From Solirubrobacteraceae bacterium (GTDB lineage: Bacteria; Actinomycetota; Thermoleophilia; Solirubrobacterales; Solirubrobacteraceae): a stretch of DNA of 10,649 nucleotides. The position numbers and the translations under genes were made by a program. Within the stretch, counting starts at the first letter, position 1. The number at the start of each line of letters is the position of its first letter. The stretch spans positions 1 through 10,649 of the forward strand of contig JADGIB010000111.1 of NCBI GenBank assembly GCA_019683665.1. Direction: 5' to 3'. The notes beneath the pieces were generated by a model that was given only the letters and a program-made list of their open reading frames with translations, was not told the origin of the DNA and ran no database searches. Shown piece by piece: positions 5,810 through 10,649 of this stretch.

Positions 5810-7357
5810 ATGGCCAGCACCGAGACGCAGGCGGGCGGGCACGCCGGCGGCGCCGCCGCCGACGAGCGCGTCATCTCCGTGGAGAACCCGGCGACCGGCG
5901 AGGTGATCGGCACGGTCCCGGACCTGAGCGCCGAGGCGGTCGCGGAGCTGGCCGCGCGGGCGCGCGCCGCCCAGCCCGCCTGGGAGGCGCTCGGCTTCGA
6001 GGGGCGCGCCCGGGTGATGCTGCGCGCCCAGAAGTGGCTCATCGACAACGCCGAGCGCGTGATCCGCACGATCGTGTCGGAGACCGGCAAGACGTGGGAG
6101 GACGCGCAGACCGCCGAGATCTCCTACGGCGCCGCCGCGTTCGGGTTCTGGGCCAGGCACGCCGAGGACTACCTCGCCGACGAGAAGGTCCGCACGTCGA
6201 ACCTGATCGCGAAGGGCCGCCGGCTCGTCGTCCGCTACAAGCCGCTCGGGCTGATCGGCGTCATCGGCCCCTGGAACTACCCGCTGACGAACTCGTTCGG
6301 GGACTGCATCCCCGCCCTCATGGCCGGCAACGCGGTCATCCTCAAGCCGAGCGAGGTCACCCCGCTCACCTCGCTGCTGCTGGCCGAGGGGATGCGCGAG
6401 TGCGGCCTGCCCGAGGACGTCCTCCAGGTCGCCACCGGCGGCGGCGACACCGGGCGCGCCGTCGTCGACGAGGTCGACATGATCATGTTCACCGGCTCGA
6501 CGCGGACCGGGAGGCTCGTGGCCAGGCAGGCGGCCGAGCGGCTCATCCCCTGCTCGCTGGAGCTCGGCGGCAAGGACGCGATGATCGTCCTCGCCGACGC
6601 CGACCTCGAGCGGGCCGCGAACACCGCGGTGTGGGCCGGCTTCATGAACGGCGGCCAGACGTGCGTGTCGACCGAGCGCATCTACGTCGAGGCGCCCGTC
6701 TACGACGAGTTCGTGGCGAAGGTGACCGAGAAGGCGCGCCGCCTGCGCCAGGGCGTGCCGACCGGCTTCGGGACCGTCGACGTCGGCGCGGTCACCTTCC
6801 CGCCGCAGGCCGACATCATCGAGTCGCACGTCCGCGACGCGCTCGACAAGGGCGCGCGGGCGCTCGTCGGCGGCCGCCGCCGGGAGGGGCCGGGGCGCTT
6901 CTTCGAGCCGACCGTCCTCGTCGACGTCGACCACTCGATGGCGGCGATGACCGAGGAGACGTTCGGCCCGATGCTGCCGATCATGAAGGTCGCCGACGCC
7001 GAGGAGGCGATCCGGCTGGCCAACGACTCGCCCTACGGGCTGGCGGCCTCGGTGTTCAGCCGCGACGTCGCCCGCGCCGAGGCGATCGCCCGCCGGCTGG
7101 AGGCGGGGGCGGTGAACGTCAACGACGCGCTGCTCAACTACGCCGTGCTCGAGCTGCCGATGGGCGGCTGGAAGGCGTCGGGCCTGGGCTCGCGCCACGG
7201 CGCCGGCGGCATCCGCAAGTACTGCGCGCAGCAGGCGATCCTCGTCTCGCGCCTGCACCCGCGGCGCGACGTCCACCACTTCCCCTACGACGCGCGGCGC
7301 AGCCGGCTCATCTCGCGGCTGTTCCGGCTCCTGTACGGCCGCGGCCGGCGCGACTGA
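5810..7357 (+). CDS. NAD(P)-dependent aldehyde dehydrogenase, succinate-semialdehyde dehydrogenase-like
   Basis: The 515-residue enzyme oxidises an aldehyde to the acid. Family landmarks are PWNYPLTNSF (154-163, oxyanion Asn156), LKPSE (178-182), FTGSTRTG (227-234), the general-base Glu251 in ELGGKD, the nucleophile Cys285 in GGQTCVS, the cofactor-binding Glu383 in ETFGP, and PMGGWKASGLG (450-460). After an Ala/Gly-rich N-terminus (1-20) the core has normal length. A tail at about 481-515 is rich in Arg and ends in a likely amphipathic helix (SRLISRLFRLLYGRGRR), as in ALDHs that sit on membranes or oligomerise through the tail. Overall it resembles the GabD2/SSADH-like group, but a longer-chain or aromatic aldehyde is equally possible. 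A ribosome binding site at 5798-5804 supports the start. Its stop is only three bases from that of the convergent marR gene. Confidence 0.93.
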   Translation: MASTETQAGGHAGGAAADERVISVENPATGEVIGTVPDLSAEAVAELAARARAAQPAWEALGFEGRARVMLRAQKWLIDNAERVIRTIVSETGKTWEDAQTAEISYGAAAFGFWARHAEDYLADEKVRTSNLIAKGRRLVVRYKPLGLIGVIGPWNYPLTNSFGDCIPALMAGNAVILKPSEVTPLTSLLLAEGMRECGLPEDVLQVATGGGDTGRAVVDEVDMIMFTGSTRTGRLVARQAAERLIPCSLELGGKDAMIVLADADLERAANTAVWAGFMNGGQTCVSTERIYVEAPVYDEFVAKVTEKARRLRQGVPTGFGTVDVGAVTFPPQADIIESHVRDALDKGARALVGGRRREGPGRFFEPTVLVDVDHSMAAMTEETFGPMLPIMKVADAEEAIRLANDSPYGLAASVFSRDVARAEAIARRLEAGAVNVNDALLNYAVLELPMGGWKASGLGSRHGAGGIRKYCAQQAILVSRLHPRRDVHHFPYDARRSRLISRLFRLLYGRGRRD

Positions 7358-7360
7358 CGG

Positions 7361-7876
7361 TCAGCAGCCGGCGTCGTCGCCGGCGCAGGCCGCGGCCTGC
7401 CCGGCGCAGCCGGCCTGCCCGCCGGTCGCCTTGCGCAGCAGCCGGTAGAGCGTCTCGCGCTCGCCGTCGTCCAGCGCGCCGAGCAGCTCGTCCTCGAGCG
7501 CGGCGAGCGCGTCCTCGGCCTGCGCCAGCCGCCGGCGGCCGGCGCCGGTGAGCTCGACGACGTGGCGGCGGCGGTCCTCGGGCGAGCGGCGCCGCTCGAC
7601 GAGCCCCGCGGCCTCGAGGTGGTTGAGCAGCCCGACGAGGTTCGTGCCGTCGATCTGGAGCGCGGCGGCCATCCGCTGCTGCCGGATCTCGCCGCCGTGG
7701 TCGCGCAGGATCGTCAGCGCGACGAGGTGGCGCGGGCGCAGCCCGAGCCGGGCCAGCGCGGGCTCGCCGCCGGAGCGGACGAGCCGCCCGAGGTGGTCGA
7801 GGAGCGGGCCGGCGCTGGCCCGCGCGGTCGTCGTGGAGGCGCTCGGTGCGATGCGCCCAGGGTAGTGCGTCCGCAC
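7361..7876 (-). CDS. MarR-family transcriptional regulator with cysteine-repeat tail
   Basis: The 171-residue protein has a winged helix-turn-helix core (about 45-115): LRPRHLVALTIL, then IRQQRMAAALQIDGTNLVGLLNHLEAAGLVERR as the recognition region, then the wing RSPEDRRRHVVELT (98-110) with its usual basic/acidic pattern. Flanking helices (25-45, 112-150) would form the dimer. The start is taken as GTG at 7876 because it fits the family length; the only ATG further up lies inside the divergent gene. After the core, residues 151-171 form a Gly/Ala tail with Cys157, Cys164 and Cys171 in an exact C-x6-C-x6-C array. It diverges from an FMN azoreductase across a 57-base gap with an inverted repeat, so it most likely represses that gene and itself. 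A thiol-based signal is inference. Confidence 0.88.
   Translation of the reverse strand: MRTHYPGRIAPSASTTTARASAGPLLDHLGRLVRSGGEPALARLGLRPRHLVALTILRDHGGEIRQQRMAAALQIDGTNLVGLLNHLEAAGLVERRRSPEDRRRHVVELTGAGRRRLAQAEDALAALEDELLGALDDGERETLYRLLRKATGGQAGCAGQAAACAGDDAGC
7367..7384 (+). terminator. Hairpin after the aldehyde dehydrogenase gene, inside marR
   Basis: GCCGGCG (7367-7373) and CGCCGGC (7378-7384) form a perfect 7-bp stem on a TCGT loop, starting nine bases after the aldehyde dehydrogenase stop codon. A 16-base perfect palindrome (7385-7400) follows directly. There is no T-run. It would end plus-strand transcripts within the coding region of marR; alternatively it is just a by-product of the GC-rich repeat encoding the cysteine tail. 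Confidence 0.35.
7381..7420 (-). repeat. Imperfect 21-base direct repeat encoding the MarR cysteine tail
   Basis: CGGCGCAG recurs at 7381-7388 and 7402-7409, exactly 21 bases (seven codons) apart, and CGGCCTGCCC occurs at 7393-7402 and 7411-7420. On the minus strand these yield two heptads that both begin Cys-Ala-Gly, then a final Cys. The arrangement looks like a local duplication that multiplied a cysteine codon. Confidence 0.5.
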
Positions 7877-7888
7877 ACGACTGACGGT

Positions 7889-7894
7889 GTGATA
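7889..7894 (-). promoter_or_regulatory. Putative -10 box of marR
   Basis: On the minus strand TATCAC lies 12 bases before the GTG at 7876, which would give a leader of about five bases. The last base does not fit TANNNT, so this is a weak call. The inverted repeat at 7896-7916 lies immediately upstream of it. Confidence 0.3.
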
Positions 7895-7895
7895 T

Positions 7896-7916
7896 TCATT
7901 TGTGCTCCACAAACGA
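7896..7916. promoter_or_regulatory. Probable MarR operator between marR and the azoreductase gene
   Basis: TTTGTG (7899-7904) and CACAAA (7908-7913) are a perfect inverted repeat around CTC. With one mismatch it extends two more base pairs on each side (TC at 7896-7897, GA at 7915-7916), giving eight of nine matched pairs. It is markedly richer in A+T than the surrounding DNA and sits between the divergent starts at 7876 and 7934. MarR proteins usually bind such repeats of about 16-22 bp next to their own gene, so this is the natural binding site and would control both genes. Confidence 0.65.
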
Positions 7917-7933
7917 TCTGCGGGTGTAACCCA

Positions 7934-8593
7934 GTGTCCGAGCGCCATCTCCTCCACCTCGACGCGAGCGTCCAGGGCGACCGGTCGGTCAGCCGCCGCC
8001 TCACCGCCCGGGCCGTCGCCCGCTGGCGGGAGCGCCATCCCGACGGGACCGTGACCCGCCGCGACCTCGGCGCCGACCCGCCGCCGCACCTCGACCACGA
8101 CGCCGCGACCGCGCGGTCCGTGCCGCCCGACGAGCACACCCCGGGCCAGGCCCGGGCCTGGGCGCTGGCGGCCGAGCTGGCCGCCGAGGTCCGCGCCGCC
8201 GACACGGTCGTCCTCGGCCTGCCGCTCGACAACTACGGCGCGCCGAGCTCCGTGAAGGCGTGGGTCGACCACCTCGTCGCCCCGGGGATCTCGTTCGACC
8301 CCGCCACCGGCGCGGGCCGGCTCGGCGGCCGCGAGCTCATCGTGCTCGCCAGTCGCGGCGGCGGCTACGGGCCGGGCACCCCGCGGGAGGGCTGGGACCA
8401 CGCCGAGCCGTGGCTGCCGCACGGCCTCAGCCTCACCGGCCTGCAGCCGACGCGGGTCATCGTCGCCGAGCTGACGCTCGCCGACGTCACCCCGCAGATG
8501 GCCGACCTGCGCCCGCTGGCGGCCGAGAGCCTGCGGGCGGCCGAGCGCGCGATCGGCGAGCTCTGGGCCGAGGTCGCCGCGACGGCGGTCTGA
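7934..8593 (+). CDS. FMN-dependent NADH-azoreductase (AzoR/AcpD family)
   Basis: The 219-residue flavodoxin-fold enzyme belongs to the AzoR family, whose members pass two electrons from NAD(P)H through FMN to quinones and azo compounds in the cytosol. Recognisable parts are the first strand and phosphate loop LLHLDASVQGDRSVSRRL (6-23), the flavin-contacting LPLDNYGAPSSVKAWVDH (96-113, matching the PMYNF...LK..ID pattern), a loop after GISFDP (118-123), and the SRGGGYGPGT turn (140-149). GTG at 7934 is chosen because the protein then begins at the first strand; upstream codons run through the operator and lack similarity. I see no strong ribosome binding site. It diverges from marR, in line with induction by quinones or other electrophiles; that signal is inferred. 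The next gene, ctaG, starts 57 bases on. Confidence 0.87.
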   Translation: MSERHLLHLDASVQGDRSVSRRLTARAVARWRERHPDGTVTRRDLGADPPPHLDHDAATARSVPPDEHTPGQARAWALAAELAAEVRAADTVVLGLPLDNYGAPSSVKAWVDHLVAPGISFDPATGAGRLGGRELIVLASRGGGYGPGTPREGWDHAEPWLPHGLSLTGLQPTRVIVAELTLADVTPQMADLRPLAAESLRAAERAIGELWAEVAATAV

Positions 8594-8602
8594 GCGGCGA
8601 CG

Positions 8603-8626
8603 GCCGGGCCGGCGGCGGGCCCCGGC
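8603..8626 (+). terminator. GC-rich hairpin after the azoreductase gene
   Basis: GCCGGG (8603-8608) pairs with CCCGGC (8621-8626), extended by CC/GG with one bulged C at 8620. It starts ten bases after the azoreductase stop and just before the putative ctaG promoter. No T-run follows. In sequence this G+C-rich such a stem may be fortuitous. Confidence 0.3.
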
Positions 8627-8630
8627 GCGG

Positions 8631-8636
8631 TAGGTT
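8631..8636 (+). promoter_or_regulatory. Putative -10 box of ctaG
   Basis: TAGGTT lies 14 bases before the ATG at 8651. Transcription from near 8643 would leave a leader of about eight bases made almost entirely of the purine-rich GGGAGAGG (8643-8650). That sequence resembles a ribosome binding site but abuts the start codon. Confidence 0.35.
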
Positions 8637-8650
8637 CGGGGCGGGAGAGG

Positions 8651-9523
8651 ATGCACGCCGCCGTCTCGATCGCGCCGCTGGAGCTCGTCCCGGCCACCGT
8701 CGCCGGCATCCTCTACGCGCTGCGCGCCCACCGGCTGCGCGAGCGCGGCAGGCCGGTCCCCGGCTGGCGCCAGGCCTGCTTCCACGGCGGCCTGCTCCTC
8801 GTCGTCCTCGCCCTCACGGCGCTCGGGGACCTCGCCGGGGAGACGTTCGTCTGGCACATGACCGAGCACCTCCTGCTCGGCGACGTGGCGACGCTCCTGC
8901 TCGTCCTCGGCCTCACCGGGCCGCTGCTGGCCCCGATCCTGCGCACCCGCCTGCTCGGCCCGCTGCGGCTGCTGTCGAACCCGCTCGTCGCGCTGTCGCT
9001 GTGGGCGGCGAACCTCTACCTGTGGCACCTGGCGCCGCTGCACGAGGCCGCCGTCCGCCACGAGGGCGTCCACGCCCTCCAGCACGCGCTGTTCGTCGCC
9101 GGCGGGATGGCGATGTGGATGCCGCTCTTCGGGCCGCTGCCCCAGCCGGCCTGGTTCGGCAACCTCGCCAAGCTCGTCTACATCGTCGCGGTGCGGCTCA
9201 TCGGCGCCGTGCTCGGCAACGTCATCGTCTGGTCGGGGACCGTCCTCTACCCGGTCTACGGCGAGCTGGTCGCCGACCAGACGACGGCCGGCGCGATCAT
9301 GATGGTCGAGTCGTCGCTGCTCACGCTCGGGCTGTTCGGCTGGCTGTTCGTCAAGGCGGCCCGCGAGTCCGAGGAGCGCCAGCAGCTCCTCGAGCTCGCC
9401 CAGCGCCGCGGCGTCGAGGTCAGCGAGCGGCGCGTCGCGCGGGCGGTCGCGGCCGGCCGCGGCGGCGAGCTGCGCCACCGGATCGAGGACGCCGCCGTTG
9501 ACGGCGGGCCGCGCAGCGGATAG
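8651..9523 (+). CDS. ctaG: CtaG-family (caa3-type) cytochrome c oxidase assembly protein
   Basis: This 290-residue integral membrane protein has about seven hydrophobic segments (near 7-25, 42-60, 75-97, 110-128, 143-162, 172-196 and 213-235) and a charged cytoplasmic tail (236-290). It matches the CtaG family first known from Bacillus, which is needed to form active caa3-type cytochrome oxidase, probably by delivering copper. Conserved histidines support this: HMTEHLLL (His69, His73), LWHLAPLHEA (His126, His131) and HEGVHALQHALF (His137, His141, His145) are placed to bind metal. It is unrelated to the Cox11-type proteins that share the name. No oxidase subunit genes are in the window, so it is separated from its usual partners. 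The ATG at 8651 has a purine-rich GGGAGAGG directly before it. Confidence 0.88.
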   Translation: MHAAVSIAPLELVPATVAGILYALRAHRLRERGRPVPGWRQACFHGGLLLVVLALTALGDLAGETFVWHMTEHLLLGDVATLLLVLGLTGPLLAPILRTRLLGPLRLLSNPLVALSLWAANLYLWHLAPLHEAAVRHEGVHALQHALFVAGGMAMWMPLFGPLPQPAWFGNLAKLVYIVAVRLIGAVLGNVIVWSGTVLYPVYGELVADQTTAGAIMMVESSLLTLGLFGWLFVKAARESEERQQLLELAQRRGVEVSERRVARAVAAGRGGELRHRIEDAAVDGGPRSG

Positions 9524-9533
9524 CCATCCCGGC

Positions 9534-9587
9534 ATGGACGCGATGAGCAACGGGACCGGCCGCCAGCGGCCGGGGCGACCCGCGTGA
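9534..9587 (+). CDS. Possible 17-residue leader peptide coupled to the aldo/keto reductase
   Basis: An ATG ten bases after the ctaG stop opens a frame of 17 codons (starting MDAMSNGTGRQ) whose TGA overlaps the GTG of the aldo/keto reductase as GTGA (9584-9587). A TAGCCA box (9521-9526) lies seven bases before the ATG, although its last base is A instead of T. A hairpin (9556-9573) lies inside the frame. Size, overlap and hairpin fit a leader peptide with translational coupling, but the peptide resembles nothing I know and such a short frame can arise by chance. Confidence 0.3.
   Translation: MDAMSNGTGRQRPGRPA
9556..9573 (+). promoter_or_regulatory. Hairpin just upstream of the aldo/keto reductase start
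   Basis: CCGGCCGC (9556-9563) and GCGGCCGG (9566-9573) form a perfect 8-bp inverted repeat separated by two bases, ending ten bases before the GTG at 9584. The last GG, with the next two bases, forms the GGGG (9572-9575) that is the only ribosome-binding-like sequence, so folding would hide part of it. It could also serve as the ctaG terminator, though it lacks a T-run. Confidence 0.4.
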
Positions 9588-10588
9588 GCATGCCGACGCG
9601 CCCGCTGGGGCGCACCGGGATGGAGATCACGACCGTCGGCTTCGGCGCCTGGGCGATCGGCGGCCCGTGGGCCTTCGGCTGGGGCCCGCAGGACGACGAC
9701 GACTCCGTCGCCGCCATCCACCACGCGGTCTCGCTGGGGATCAACTGGATCGACACCGCCGCCGTCTACGGGCGCGGGCACTCCGAGGAGGTCGTCGGCC
9801 GCGCGCTGCGCGAGCTGCCCGAGGCCGACCGCCCGCTCGTGTTCACGAAGGGCGGCCTGACCTGGGACGAGGCGCGGCCCGACGCCGCCCCCGACCGCGT
9901 CCTCGCGCCGGACTCGATCCGGCGCGAGTGCGAGGCGTCGCTGCGGCGGCTCGGGGTCGAGCGCATCGACCTCTACCAGTTCCACTGGCCCGACGAGAGC
10001 GGCGTGCCCGTCGAGGAGTCGTGGGGCGCGATGCTCGAGCTGATCGCCGAGGGCAAGGTCCGCGCCGGCGGCGTCTCGAACTTCGACGTCGGCCTGCTCG
10101 AGCGCTGCGAGGCGGTCGGCCACGTCGGGACCCTGCAGCCGCCGCTCTCGCTCATCGAGCGCCGCGCCGGCGGGGCCGAGATCCCCTGGTGCCGCGAGCA
10201 CGGGACCGGCGTCATCGTCTACAGCCCGATGCAGTCGGGCCTGCTGACCGGCCGCTGGACGCGCGAGCGCAGCGCGACCCTCGACCCCGGCGACTGGCGG
10301 GCGCAGAACCCCGAGTTCACCTCGCCGCGGCTCGAGCGCAACCTCGCGCTCGCCGACGCGCTGCGCCCGGTGGCCGAGCGCCACGGGGTGAGCGTCGCCG
10401 CCGTCGCCGTCGCGTGGACGCTCCACTGGCCCGGGGTGACCGCGGCGATCGTCGGCGCGCGCTCGCCCGAGCAGGTCGACGGCTGGATCGCCGCCGCCGG
10501 GCTGCGGCTCACCGACGCCGACCTCGAGGAGATCGCCGCGGCGGTCGAGGCGACCGGCGCCGGGCAGGGCCCGGTCCGCCCGGCCTGA
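9584..10588 (+). CDS. Aldo/keto reductase
   Basis: The 334-residue TIM-barrel oxidoreductase should reduce aldehydes or ketones with NADPH in the cytosol. The catalytic tetrad is visible: Asp57 in WIDTAAVYG, Tyr62 in the same block followed by GHSEEVVG, Lys89 in FTKGG, and His134 in DLYQFHWPD. Cofactor-binding parts are AGGVSNF (161-167), VYSPMQSGLLTG (212-223) and IVGARSPEQV (289-298). The opening TVGFGAWAIGG and the GWGPQDDDDS loop place it in the bacterial AKR groups related to YajO/Gpr-type enzymes rather than plant-type xylose reductases. Two starts are possible, GTG at 9584 or ATG at 9590; the first is kept because it overlaps the leader ORF stop, but the ATG is equally credible. Natural substrate unknown. 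Nothing follows except a pure G+C stretch. Confidence 0.93.
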   Translation: MSMPTRPLGRTGMEITTVGFGAWAIGGPWAFGWGPQDDDDSVAAIHHAVSLGINWIDTAAVYGRGHSEEVVGRALRELPEADRPLVFTKGGLTWDEARPDAAPDRVLAPDSIRRECEASLRRLGVERIDLYQFHWPDESGVPVEESWGAMLELIAEGKVRAGGVSNFDVGLLERCEAVGHVGTLQPPLSLIERRAGGAEIPWCREHGTGVIVYSPMQSGLLTGRWTRERSATLDPGDWRAQNPEFTSPRLERNLALADALRPVAERHGVSVAAVAVAWTLHWPGVTAAIVGARSPEQVDGWIAAAGLRLTDADLEEIAAAVEATGAGQGPVRPA

Positions 10589-10649
10589 CGCGCCCGCGGC
10601 CGGCCGGGCCCCGGGGCGCGCCCCCCCCCGGCCCCGCCGGCCCCGGGGG
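10589..10649. repeat. 61-base pure G+C low-complexity tail
   Basis: Every base after the aldo/keto reductase stop codon is G or C. The stretch includes a run of nine C (10621-10629) and overlapping palindromes CCCCGGGG (10609-10616) and GGGGCGCGCCCC (10613-10624). It may hold the terminator of the preceding gene. No gene can be supported in it, and sequences like this commonly end an assembly, so its exact bases deserve caution. Confidence 0.6.

Noticed and set aside
5468..7279. A 603-codon minus-strand frame opposite the aldehyde dehydrogenase.
   Set aside because: Shadow of a complete dehydrogenase; the antisense translation is a biased Val/Asp/Arg-rich sequence without a plausible start signal.
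7562..7933. N-terminal extension of the azoreductase by 124 residues.
   Set aside because: The extension overlaps marR on the other strand and the operator; the flavodoxin fold begins at the GTG at 7934.
7877..10426. A very long open minus-strand frame running upstream of marR across azoR, ctaG and the aldo/keto reductase (about 850 codons).
   Set aside because: It is an antisense shadow created by the high G+C codon bias: Arg/Ala/Gly-rich composition, no domain, and three well-supported genes on the opposite strand. Only its last 171 codons are a real gene.
95..10588. A single stress-response operon or gene cluster of redox enzymes.
   Set aside because: The genes alternate in strand and have separate promoters; common purpose cannot be shown from this window.
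1..10649. Mobile elements, CRISPR arrays, phage or toxin-antitoxin genes.
   Set aside because: No transposase or integrase motifs, no regularly spaced repeats and no terminal inverted repeats with target duplications were seen; composition is even throughout.

Overview
The window is about 75% G+C. Genes are densely packed on both strands, codons end almost always in G or C, and GTG starts are used. Several genes have a TANNNT-type -10 box only 7 to 9 bases before the start codon, as in leaderless mRNAs. Together with the gene families present, this points to a high-GC actinobacterium, perhaps of the Thermoleophilia/Solirubrobacterales type. That placement rests on style and family recall, not on a marker gene.

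Layout. (1) Bases 95-3012: two paralogous secreted proteins of 315 residues each, resembling clan GH-A glycoside hydrolases, lie on the minus strand. They flank a plus-strand zinc-free NADPH:quinone oxidoreductase. (2) Bases 3075-5729: a plus-strand run of a DEAD-box RNA helicase with a DbpA-like RNA-binding domain, an NlpC/P60-type lipoprotein and a cytosolic cyclophilin. (3) Bases 5810-7357: an aldehyde dehydrogenase with a basic C-terminal tail, preceded by a promoter set among nested inverted repeats. (4) Bases 7361-8593: a MarR-type regulator diverging from an FMN-dependent NADH-azoreductase, with a clear inverted repeat between them. (5) Bases 8651-9523: a CtaG-type membrane protein for cytochrome oxidase assembly. 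(6) Bases 9534-10588: a possible 17-codon leader ORF with a hairpin, running into an aldo/keto reductase. The last 61 bases contain no A or T.

Four soluble redox enzymes (quinone reductase, aldehyde dehydrogenase, azoreductase, aldo/keto reductase) lie within 9.5 kb, as expected of a region handling carbonyls, quinones and other electrophiles. They are not one operon, however, and shared control is inference. The best-supported regulatory unit is the marR/azoreductase pair, whose regulator ends in a cysteine-heptad tail. I found no mobile element, CRISPR array, rRNA or tRNA. Most of the window is ordinary chromosomal housekeeping and accessory metabolism. The unusual parts are the start-codon hairpin of the lipoprotein gene, the MarR cysteine tail, the enzyme-like paralogs around the quinone reductase, and the short leader ORF.
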